Assembly: GCF_009830125.1 (NCBI RefSeq)
Contig: NZ_WUPT01000001.1
Location: 1,736,001 to 1,800,000, forward strand
From: Kangsaoukella pontilimi
GTDB lineage: Bacteria; Pseudomonadota; Alphaproteobacteria; Rhodobacterales; Rhodobacteraceae
DNA length: 64,000 bases
Reading direction: 5' to 3'
In this document: one piece after another, positions 54,594 through 63,100 of the stretch
Position numbering within the stretch: position 1 is the first letter of the stretch
How the letters are laid out: every line of letters begins with the position of its first letter
Notes under the pieces: generated by a model
Databases searched by the model: none
What the model saw: the letters and a program-made list of their open reading frames with translations, nothing else
Told to the model about the DNA's origin: nothing
Position numbers and translations under genes: made by a program

Positions 54594-55904
54594 TCACTCC
54601 CGGAGCGCCGTCTCCTTCACCCGCACGATGGGCTCGGTCAAGTAGCCGAGGACGGTGCGTTTGCCAGACAGGATGTCCACCGTGGCGACCATGCCGGGCA
54701 GAATGTCAACGTCAGCGCCCTCGGCATCCGTCAGTGTCCCGAGCGTGCGAATCTCGACGGCGAACGCGCGTTCGTCGCGGTCGGGGCGGGTGACGGCGTC
54801 GGCGCCGACGCGCAAGATCGTGCCGTCGATGCTGCCGTAGCGGGAGGGGTCATAGGCGCTGAGCGACACGCGCACATCCTGACCCGGACGCACGAAGGCC
54901 ACATCCTCGGGCGCGAGATAGGCTTCCACCAGAAGTTCGTCTCCGAGCGGCACGACCTCGACCAGCGGCTCGCCAGGGCGCGCAAGCGCACCAATCGTCG
55001 TCAGCATGATCCGGTTGACCACGCCTCGCGCCGGGGCCCGCAGAACGGATCGGTCGACGCGCGCCTCGAGCGCGGGCAGCATCACGCGCACCTCGGCCAG
55101 TTCCGCTTCCGCCTGAGCAAGCTGATCCAGCGCATCGGCCCGCGCGCCTGAACGGGCGGCCACCACGCGATCGGCGATTTCTTCCACAGCCGCCTTTGCG
55201 CCGGCAAGCGCGGCACGGGCTTCGGACAGGCGCCCGACGGCCTCGGCCTCGCGCCCCAGAAGTCCGATAAGGGTGGTGCGCGGCTCGATATTTTCTTCGA
55301 CAAGCGGGCGCATTACGGCGATGTCCTCGCGGATCAGCGCCAGCGTGTCCTCCGACGTGCGCACCCGCGTCTCAGCTTCGATCACAGCCTGCTCGCGCTG
55401 GCGACCCTGTCGTTCCAGAACCGCGATCTCATCCGCAAGGGCGGATTGCCGAGCCTCGAAAAGCGACAGTTCCGAGGCGACCAGCGCAGGACTGTCAGCG
55501 GCCAGCATCGGGTCTGGGACGAACCGCGCGCCGGCGACCTCGGCAGTCAGCCGCGCGATCCTGAGACGAAGCGAGGCGACCCGTCGCTCGGCCTGGGTCA
55601 GCTCTCCCTCCAATTGCCGGCCATCCAGCGTCACCAGAGCGGCGCCGGCGTCGACAATATCGCCTTCGCGGACGTGGATCTCGGCGATGACGGCCGCTTC
55701 CGAGGATTGTACGACCTGCACTTCGCCGCTCGGGACGACGCGGCCATCCGCGCGCGTCACGGAGTCGAGCTCCGTCATCGCCGCCCAGACCGCCGTGGCG
55801 CCGAGGAAGGCAAGGATAAGCAGCAGGAGTAGCGACGCCTTGAGCGGGTTCCCTCCGCGCATCTGACGCGCCATATCGCGGGCGGCTTTGACATGAGGCG
55901 CCAT
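54594..55904 (-). CDS. type I secretion periplasmic adaptor (HlyD/LapC-like)
   Basis: A 436-residue membrane-fusion protein. A cytoplasmic tail and one membrane segment (LLLLLILAFLGATAVWAAM) lead to a lipoyl-like half motif VVPSGEVQVVQSSEAAVIAE. Long coiled-coil hairpin helices follow (about 130-290). The barrel then contains VVNRIMLTTIGALARPGEPL. It should link the ABC protein to the outer-membrane channel. The gene follows the ABC gene after a three-base gap. Confidence 0.92.
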   Translation of the reverse strand: MAPHVKAARDMARQMRGGNPLKASLLLLLILAFLGATAVWAAMTELDSVTRADGRVVPSGEVQVVQSSEAAVIAEIHVREGDIVDAGAALVTLDGRQLEGELTQAERRVASLRLRIARLTAEVAGARFVPDPMLAADSPALVASELSLFEARQSALADEIAVLERQGRQREQAVIEAETRVRTSEDTLALIREDIAVMRPLVEENIEPRTTLIGLLGREAEAVGRLSEARAALAGAKAAVEEIADRVVAARSGARADALDQLAQAEAELAEVRVMLPALEARVDRSVLRAPARGVVNRIMLTTIGALARPGEPLVEVVPLGDELLVEAYLAPEDVAFVRPGQDVRVSLSAYDPSRYGSIDGTILRVGADAVTRPDRDERAFAVEIRTLGTLTDAEGADVDILPGMVATVDILSGKRTVLGYLTEPIVRVKETALRE

Positions 55905-55907
55905 TTC

Positions 55908-58049
55908 TCAGCCTCCCTGCCCGGCAACCGATCCGACGACGCTATCCTTCGGCCCGTCCGCGACGATCTTGCCCTGTCCCAGCACGATGACGCGGTCGAC
56001 AAGCTCAAGCAGGCTGGGCCGATGCGTCACCACGATCAGCGTCCGGCCCGCCAGATGCTCTTTCAGGCGCGCGATTACGGCCTTTTCGGTCATCACGTCC
56101 ATGGCTGACGTCGGCTCGTCCAGAAGAAGGACCGGTGGCCGTCCCAGAAGCGCACGGGCCAGGGCCACAGACTGCCTCTGGCCGCCGGACAGGCCTTCGC
56201 CCCGCTCGCCGATCATCAGATCATAACCGTCCGCGCGCGTGGCCGCGAAGTCTTCGACACCTGCGACGCGCGCGGCCTCCAGCACTTCGGCGTCGCCCGC
56301 ATGGGGCATCCCGAGGGTGATGTTCTCGCGAAGCGTGCCCGAAAACAGCCACGCGTCCTGCAGCACCGAACCGATATTGCGCCTCAGATCGCCGGGGTCG
56401 ATCTGACGGATGTCGGTTCCATCGACGCGGACGGCCCCGGAAGCTGGCTGATAGAGCCCCAGCATAAGCCGGGCCAAAGTGCTCTTGCCCGACCCTATGG
56501 GGCCGAGAATGGCGACCTTCTCACCCGCCGCGATGTCGAGGCTCACGTCCTCAAGGCTGCCTTCTGATGCGCCGGGATAGCTGAAACTGACCTTGTGAAT
56601 GCTGACGCGCCCCGCGACCAGGTCTCGTGCGAGATAGCGTTTTCCGTCCGGGCGCTCGGTCTCGGACTGCATCATCCGCTCGATGGCGCGATAGGCCGTG
56701 CGGGTCTGACTGATGCGGGTCAGCGTCTGAGCGATCTGCGCAAGCGGCGTCAGAGCGCGCCCTGTCAGGATCACGCTGGCGATCAGCGCGCCCATCGAAA
56801 GCGATCCTTCGACAATCAGGAAGACACCGAAGAACACGATTGCGATCTGCGAGACCTGCTGGACGAAGGCCGTCGCATTCAACGCAAGCTGGCTGATCGC
56901 GCGCGACCGGACGCCATGCTCGGCCTGCGCGGCAAGGGCGCGGTCCCAGCGGGTCTTCATGCGGGCCTCGCCACGGGACGCCTTGATCGTCTCCAGCCCC
57001 GACAGCGCCTCGACGAGAACGCTTTGCTTCGACTGCCCGTCCGCAAAGCTCCGCTCGGCCAGACGCGCAAGGAACGGCTGGGTGACCAGCGCCACGATTA
57101 GGACCGTGGGGATTGCAACGGCAGGCACCAGCGCCAGCGGTCCGCCAATCAGATAGATGACCCCGACGAAGAGCAGGATGAACGGAAGGTCCACGATGGC
57201 GACCAGCGAGGCCGAGGTGAAGAAATCCCGGATCATCTCGAATTCGCGCAAGGACGCCGCGGTTGCCCCCGTCGAACCCGAACGTGCCGCCAGCCGGATC
57301 GACAGCACCCGCTCGAAGATGGCCCGCCCCATGGACAGGTCTGCCCGTTGTCCGGCGCGGTCGATGAACCCGGCGCGGAGGCTTCGGATCGCGAAATCGA
57401 AACCAAGTGCGATGCCGACGCCGATGGTCAGCGCGACGAGGCTTTCCATCGCCTCGTTCGGCAGGACCCGGTCATAGACGACCATGATGAAGATCGATGT
57501 GGTCAGGCCGAGGATGTTCGCCACCGCTGCGGCCAGCGCGACCTGCACATAGCTCCATTTATTCGCAGCCAGCGCCGAGCGGAACCAGTGTCCGCGTTGA
57601 ACCGTCTCCCCCCCTGCACCCGCACGCGGACGCAGCAGGATCGCCTGTCCCGCATAGGCGGCGGTCACGTCGGCATCTGCCAGATAGGTCCGCGACCCGG
57701 CCCCAAGCCGGGGATCGTGAACAGCCCATCCCGCGCCCTGCCGCTCTTCCAGTACCAGCGCTCCGGATCGCGTCAGAAGAACCGCCGGCAAAACCGCCCG
57801 ATCCAGTTCGGACAGGGAAAGCGGCCCGACAGCCACCTCGAACCCCGCGCTGTCGGCGGCGCGAAGGGCGCCGGCAAGCCCACCATCCCGGTCATCGGGT
57901 CGACGCGCCTCCTCGAAACGGCTCTGTGGGATCGGATGGCCCAAGACGGCCGAGGCATGGGCCAGTGCATGCTCGATCGGACCGCTGTCGCCGCGCCGTT
58001 CCTCCTGCGCTTTCGGGTCGCCCGAATTGATGCGGATCGTCTCGTTCAC
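55908..58049 (-). CDS. type I secretion ABC transporter with a degenerate C39 domain (LapB/HlyB-like)
   Basis: A 713-residue exporter. The N-terminal 130 residues resemble a C39 peptidase fold but show no catalytic cysteine, so this is a non-cleaving C39-like domain as in HlyB and LapB. The membrane domain (about 155-460) is followed by an ATPase domain: Walker A LGPIGSGKSTLARLML, signature GLSGGQRQSVALARAL, Walker B VLLLDEPTSAMD. Its stop and the adaptor start are three bases apart. The outer-membrane gene upstream overlaps its start by four bases. Confidence 0.93.
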   Translation of the reverse strand: MNETIRINSGDPKAQEERRGDSGPIEHALAHASAVLGHPIPQSRFEEARRPDDRDGGLAGALRAADSAGFEVAVGPLSLSELDRAVLPAVLLTRSGALVLEERQGAGWAVHDPRLGAGSRTYLADADVTAAYAGQAILLRPRAGAGGETVQRGHWFRSALAANKWSYVQVALAAAVANILGLTTSIFIMVVYDRVLPNEAMESLVALTIGVGIALGFDFAIRSLRAGFIDRAGQRADLSMGRAIFERVLSIRLAARSGSTGATAASLREFEMIRDFFTSASLVAIVDLPFILLFVGVIYLIGGPLALVPAVAIPTVLIVALVTQPFLARLAERSFADGQSKQSVLVEALSGLETIKASRGEARMKTRWDRALAAQAEHGVRSRAISQLALNATAFVQQVSQIAIVFFGVFLIVEGSLSMGALIASVILTGRALTPLAQIAQTLTRISQTRTAYRAIERMMQSETERPDGKRYLARDLVAGRVSIHKVSFSYPGASEGSLEDVSLDIAAGEKVAILGPIGSGKSTLARLMLGLYQPASGAVRVDGTDIRQIDPGDLRRNIGSVLQDAWLFSGTLRENITLGMPHAGDAEVLEAARVAGVEDFAATRADGYDLMIGERGEGLSGGQRQSVALARALLGRPPVLLLDEPTSAMDVMTEKAVIARLKEHLAGRTLIVVTHRPSLLELVDRVIVLGQGKIVADGPKDSVVGSVAGQGG

Positions 58050-59350
58050 TCTGCCTCTTCCTCCAAGGACAGCCCGATAACGTCCAGCAACTCGCCTGCC
58101 AAGGCCAGACGCTCGTAGCCGGCCAGCCGTTGTGCGGCGGCAATCTCGGCGCTTCGGCTTGCGGCGCGGTCCAGTTCGCGGCCAAGGTCCAAGAGATCGA
58201 GACTGTCGACCCGCCCGGCATCGAAGCCGCGCTCGGCATCGGCCAGCGCCGCCGCCGCCGTCTCCGCCGCCTCTCGCGCGGCAGAAAGTTCGCGGCCAAG
58301 GCTCGCCTGTCGCGCCGCCGCCGAGGAGAGCGCCCGGCCGATGTCGCTTTGCAGAAGGGCCTGCTCGGCTTCAAGTCGGGCAACCTCGGCCTCTGCGGCC
58401 TCGACCGCGGCCTGCCGCTGGCCGCTGGTCCCGAGCGCGTAGTCGAGGCGAAGCGCCGCGCCCACGTCCGGGTCGTCGCGGGCGTCAAGACCGCCGATGA
58501 GATCGAGAAAGACTGTGGGCGCGCGTTCGGCACGCCGCGCCCTGACATCGGCGCGAGCGGCAGCCAATTGCACGTTAATGGATTGCAGCGCGGCGCTGGC
58601 CTCTCCGCCAAAGACCGGGGCCGGTGCAGCGGGCAATGGCCCGGGAGCGGGGACGGTGCCGAACAGCTCGCGTGCGCGCGCCTCGGCCTCGGCCAGACGC
58701 CCCTCGCTCGCGGCCAGACCCGCACGGGCATCTGCCTGCCTAGATGTGGCGCGCAGAGCGTCGGCCATGCGCCCCGCGCCGGCTGACAGGCGGCGCTCGA
58801 TCCGAAGGGCCAGCGCATCGGTGCGGCTGACAGCCTCGCGTGCGATGTCACGCAAACGGCGTGCGGTATGCAGCTCTTCCCAGGCCTCGATGGACAGAAG
58901 CACCCGCTCGGTCACCGAGAGCGCCGTTTCCGCCCCCGCACGCTCGGCGCGCAGGCTGGCCGCCTCGATCCTGAGACGCGCAGCGCTGCCGTCATAGAGG
59001 CGCTGACTGACCCGCACGCTCGGTGCGACATCATCCGTCGTGCCCAGCCCGCGCCCGGCGGTCAGGCCGAGACTGACGGTCGGGCGGAGTGCCGAGCGCG
59101 CTTCGGCCACGCGGGCGACAGCGCTCGCCTCGCCCGCGCGCCCCGCCATCAGCGTCGGGCCATTTTCGACGGCCTGCCTAACGGCAACGGCAAAGGGACG
59201 CCCGGCGAAGATGGGCTCGCGCTGATAACTTGTCCGGACGCTCGTGGTATCGGCTTCGTGCGCGTCGCCTTCAACTGCAGGCGTTGCGGGCTCTTCGGCA
59301 CACCCCGCCAGCAGAAAGGCGGCTACCAGGAGCGGACCGGCGGCCCTCAT
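58046..59350 (-). CDS. TolC-like outer-membrane lipoprotein of the type I system (LapE-like)
   Basis: A 434-residue protein with a lipobox (LLVAAFLLAGCAEEP) and two TolC-like alpha-hairpin repeats rich in Ala/Arg/Glu (RQAVENGPTLMAGRAGEASA; AEAEVARLEAEQALLQSDIG). A second, separate TolC gene lies 5 kb away, so this one probably serves only this exporter. It overlaps the ABC gene (ATGA) and the SapC gene upstream (four bases). Confidence 0.85.
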   Translation of the reverse strand: MRAAGPLLVAAFLLAGCAEEPATPAVEGDAHEADTTSVRTSYQREPIFAGRPFAVAVRQAVENGPTLMAGRAGEASAVARVAEARSALRPTVSLGLTAGRGLGTTDDVAPSVRVSQRLYDGSAARLRIEAASLRAERAGAETALSVTERVLLSIEAWEELHTARRLRDIAREAVSRTDALALRIERRLSAGAGRMADALRATSRQADARAGLAASEGRLAEAEARARELFGTVPAPGPLPAAPAPVFGGEASAALQSINVQLAAARADVRARRAERAPTVFLDLIGGLDARDDPDVGAALRLDYALGTSGQRQAAVEAAEAEVARLEAEQALLQSDIGRALSSAAARQASLGRELSAAREAAETAAAALADAERGFDAGRVDSLDLLDLGRELDRAASRSAEIAAAQRLAGYERLALAGELLDVIGLSLEEEAE

Positions 59351-60096
59351 GACATTTCTTCCCGCAGCGCCCGGAGGAACGCGTCGCCCTCGGCATTCGC
59401 TTCGCGCGCGGGCGCGGGTCTCGCTGGGGGAACGGCCGCGCCGATCAGCGCCTGCGACAGCTCGACCATATGCGCCAGCCTGAGCGCCCCGGTCTCATGC
59501 ATCTGGGCCAGCCGGACCCCGCCCAGCGCCGCCAAGGCGTCGGCATCCGGTGCGAAAAGCGTCGTCTCGCCTTCGCGCCAGGGCTGAAGAAGCCGCGCCT
59601 TGAACAGCGCCGTCGCCGCCTGCTCGGCCTGTCTCATGCTCTTCTGCCAACCCGCAAGCGCGGACAGGTGTTCCCGCGTGGCATCACTCAGGTCGCCCTT
59701 GCCGTCGAACAGAGGGACCACCGGACCGCCCGGCGCCGAAAGGACCGTCTCGTCCACGAAAACCGCGTCACGCTCGCCGGTGCGCACCGACTGGAACGGC
59801 CCCTGTCTGAGCGCGAACGGCACGATCCGGGGTCGCCAGCCGCCTGACGCATCCAGAAGCGGCGTGTTCCCGCCCTGCAACGCGCCCACAGGCACCACCG
59901 GCGCCGCCCGACCGCGCACCATGCGGATCGCAAGTGGAAAGCGGACCGCGAAATCCGGCAGCTCGTCCATGCTGACAGGCACCGAAGCCGTCCCATCAAG
60001 AGACAGGCCGGACACCGTCGGTGTCCAGCCCAATGTGCCGTGCGCGGCCTGTGATAGAGGTGCCAATCGCGTCATGTCAGTGTCTTGGTCCGGCAC
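59347..60096 (-). CDS. SapC-family protein
   Basis: A 249-residue protein from a GTG at 60096. An ATG at 60075 gives MTRLAPLSQAAHGTLGW and is equally possible. The SapC pattern is visible: ELPDFAVRFPLAIRMVRG, VPFALRQGPFQSV, DAVFVDETVLSAPGGPVVPL and an alpha-helical end (AGWQKSMRQAEQAATALFKA). SapC was named for a gene next to S-layer secretion genes, and its role is unknown. Here it lies between the substrate gene and the transporter genes on the same strand and overlaps the LapE-like gene. It therefore belongs to the secretion operon. Confidence 0.8.
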   Translation of the reverse strand: MPDQDTDMTRLAPLSQAAHGTLGWTPTVSGLSLDGTASVPVSMDELPDFAVRFPLAIRMVRGRAAPVVPVGALQGGNTPLLDASGGWRPRIVPFALRQGPFQSVRTGERDAVFVDETVLSAPGGPVVPLFDGKGDLSDATREHLSALAGWQKSMRQAEQAATALFKARLLQPWREGETTLFAPDADALAALGGVRLAQMHETGALRLAHMVELSQALIGAAVPPARPAPAREANAEGDAFLRALREEMS

Positions 60097-60121
60097 GCAG
60101 AAAGCGCGCCGGACCCTAGCG

Positions 60122-63100
60122 TCAGACCTCCGGCAGGAACAACTCGATATCCGTCGTGTTCAGGTTGAAATCAGGCAGATCGAGGTAGTTGAGGTTGTCG
60201 ACACGGAGGAAGCTGTCGGTCGAGACGTTCCCGGCGCCGTCGAAAGCCAGGCTCCAGACGAAAAGCCCGCTGTCATCGGCGGTGACCGCAATGATTGACT
60301 TGTCGACCAGCCCAGTAATCCGCGCCTCGGCCATGGCGATGACATCGGCATCCTCGGCGCCCACGAGACCTTCGAAAATGACGATACCGGTGTCCGCAGC
60401 AAGGCTGACATTGGTTTCGCCCTCGCCAATCCGCTCGACCGCCGTTCCCTGATAGTTCGGGAATTGCGCGAAGACCTGGATCACATCGCCATCTGCACCC
60501 AGATCGAAGCCCTGCACGATGTCGAAACCGGACGTGAACTGGCTGTCAGTCATCACCACGAACTGCGCGCCCGAGCCGTCCACACCGTCGACTTTCTGGA
60601 ACCCGTCGAAGCGCGGGTCCAGCGGCTGTTCGAGCTCGTCGAACTCGACGAGGTTCCACCCGAACCCGTAGAAGTCAGAGCCATCAACGCCCGAGACATC
60701 CAGCGTGACAAGCTCCAGCGGACCCGACCCGTCGCCGGCGGCGTTGAACGAGCCGGCGTCGATATCCACCGAGAAACGAGCATAATTGAAACCCTCGGCG
60801 GTGGTATCACCAACGGGCTCGGTGCCATTGCTTGTGTATGTACCGAAACCCGCAACCCCGGTTGGGCTAGCGGAACCCGTCCAGAAAACGTCGAAGGCGA
60901 AGTTCGGAACCGTTCCAGTATTGGCCACGAAATTCAGGAAGACATCCCGGTCGATCGAGATCGTCACCTGACCGCCGGTCACCGTGATGTTGATCGCGCT
61001 TTCGTCGCCGATGGTGTTGCCGAGCGCCATGAAGTCGTTGTCCTGACCGGTGCCGCTGTCACCGCCGCCATCGATGAACTCGAGGATGCCGCCATCCGCC
61101 ACCATGACATCGGTCTGCTGGGCGGTCCCTGTCGTCGTCAGCGTCAGGAAGCCGCCGCCGTTGTAGTCATAGGACACGGTGCGGGCGTGACCCTCGGGCG
61201 AGTTGAAGCCCTGCAGATCGATCCGCAGATACTCTCCCGTGAATGGGTCGGTCACGATGGACTGCTCGATCGGGAATTCATCCAGCCTTCCGCTTCCATC
61301 GACATAGGCCGAGATATCCACCTCGCGGGATTCGACGGTACCGTCCGAAGGATTGATCCGCACCAGATAGGCTTCGGACGTGATCAGAGTGTCCTGATCC
61401 TCGCGGAAGAACAGAACCACCGGCGCACTGTCGCCATCAGACAGATCGAGCGGCAGGAAAACGTCGTTCGAGGCCAGCGCTCCCCCCGCATAGTCCGGGT
61501 CGATATCGGTCAGGGCGATGTCGAAACTCACGACACCGGCCGCCGATGTATCGAAGTTGTCAGCCGTTCCGAAGTCCGGCAGCGCCGCGGCGATGGAGCC
61601 CGACGGCACGCGGTAGAGCGTGTAGAGCGGGCTCTCGCCCTGCGTCACCGGCGTCGGGAGCGTCCCCGAGATATTGGCCTGAAGCACGTAAAGCGCATCG
61701 TCCCGAATGAAGAGCTGCGAACTCAGGGCCGGAACATCCGTGCTGGCTCCGCCGTCGAAGGCATAAAGCTCGACCGGCGTGGCGCTGACACCGTCATAGG
61801 CGACGGCCACCTGATAGTCGAAGCCCTCGGGCGGACCGGTCACGTCGACGATGATAAGGCCCAGGTCGTTCAGCAGGATTTCACCATCGCGAAGATCGAC
61901 CGACACTTCGCCCGTCACCGCATCCGCCACAGCCGCGATCGGATCGACGGCGGTGGTGCCGATGTTGAAGACAGTGCTTCCATCGGCGTTGATCTCGGAG
62001 TTGATCAAGAGAGCAAGTGTCAGCGTCTCGCCGGCGGCGCTAAAGGTGATGGTTCCGGCCTCTGTCATTCCATCGAAGGAAATCAGATCGGCGTCGGGGA
62101 TCGACACGACGAAATCGCCATTCGCATCCGTCAGGAACGGCCCGTAGGTTTCGTCGAATGGGCCCGTTGAGGACACGCCGGTCAGGCGCACCGTGACCTC
62201 GGTTCCGGCAGGCACATTCGAGACGTTGCCACCGCCCTCGGGGTCTTCCGTCGGATCGAGAAGCGGGCCGAAATCGATGGCGTCGTAGATTACAAGGTCG
62301 CCTTCCTGCTCGCCACCCTCAAGGGTAAAGGTCACGACACCGTCCGGCACCGCATCGATGGTCAGGTCCGCGGAAGCAACGGTCGAGGCGTTGCCCGCAT
62401 CGTCGATCACGACCGCCGAGATCGAATAGACCGCGTCTGCCGCACCTGTCAGGTCGAGCGCCCCGGTGGTCCAGTTGCCCGACCCGTCGGCCACGACATC
62501 GATATCAGTGTCGAAGAGCGTCGAGGACAGGCGCACCGTCGCCCCCGCCTCGGCCCCGCTGCCAGAGATTGTGACTGCGCCGATCTCGGTTCCGTCGATC
62601 ACCGTGTCGACGAGCGAAATCACAGGTGCGGCGGGCGCGGTCAGATCGGCGGTGACACTCAGGTTGCCCGCAGCCGAGACATTACCCGCCGCGTCGGTCT
62701 GGGTCGCCGAGATCGCGGTGCTGCCATCGCTCAATAGCCCGTCCAGCGAAATCGTGGCGCTGCCGGTGCCGTCCGTGGTGACCGTCTGCTCGACGCCGCC
62801 GATGGTCACGGTCGTCTCGGTATTGGCCTCGCCCGAGATCTCAAGCGTGGCGCCTGCTTCCTCGTCGATATTGACGACCGTGTCGCCACCCGCACCGGTC
62901 AGCTTCAGAACCGGGGCGGCAGGAGCCGTCGCGTCGATCTCGATCGGCGTGCTCGTGGTGACCGGGGTCACGCCGTCGGTGGCCGTCGCCTCGATCGTGT
63001 AGCTGCCATCCGGAACCGAAAGCGAAACCTGTGCAATCCAGCTTCCGTTGTCGGTATTGAGCGTCGCCGTGGCAACCTCGCCGATCTGCGTGTCGCCCTG

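Noticed and set aside
60122-61000. RTX calcium-binding repeats in the adhesin tail
   Set aside because: No runs of GGxGxD were found in the visible part, so the protein is not called an RTX toxin.
60464-62170. A 568-codon plus-strand frame opposite the adhesin
   Set aside because: Antisense shadow. The repeat modules on the minus strand explain the open frame.
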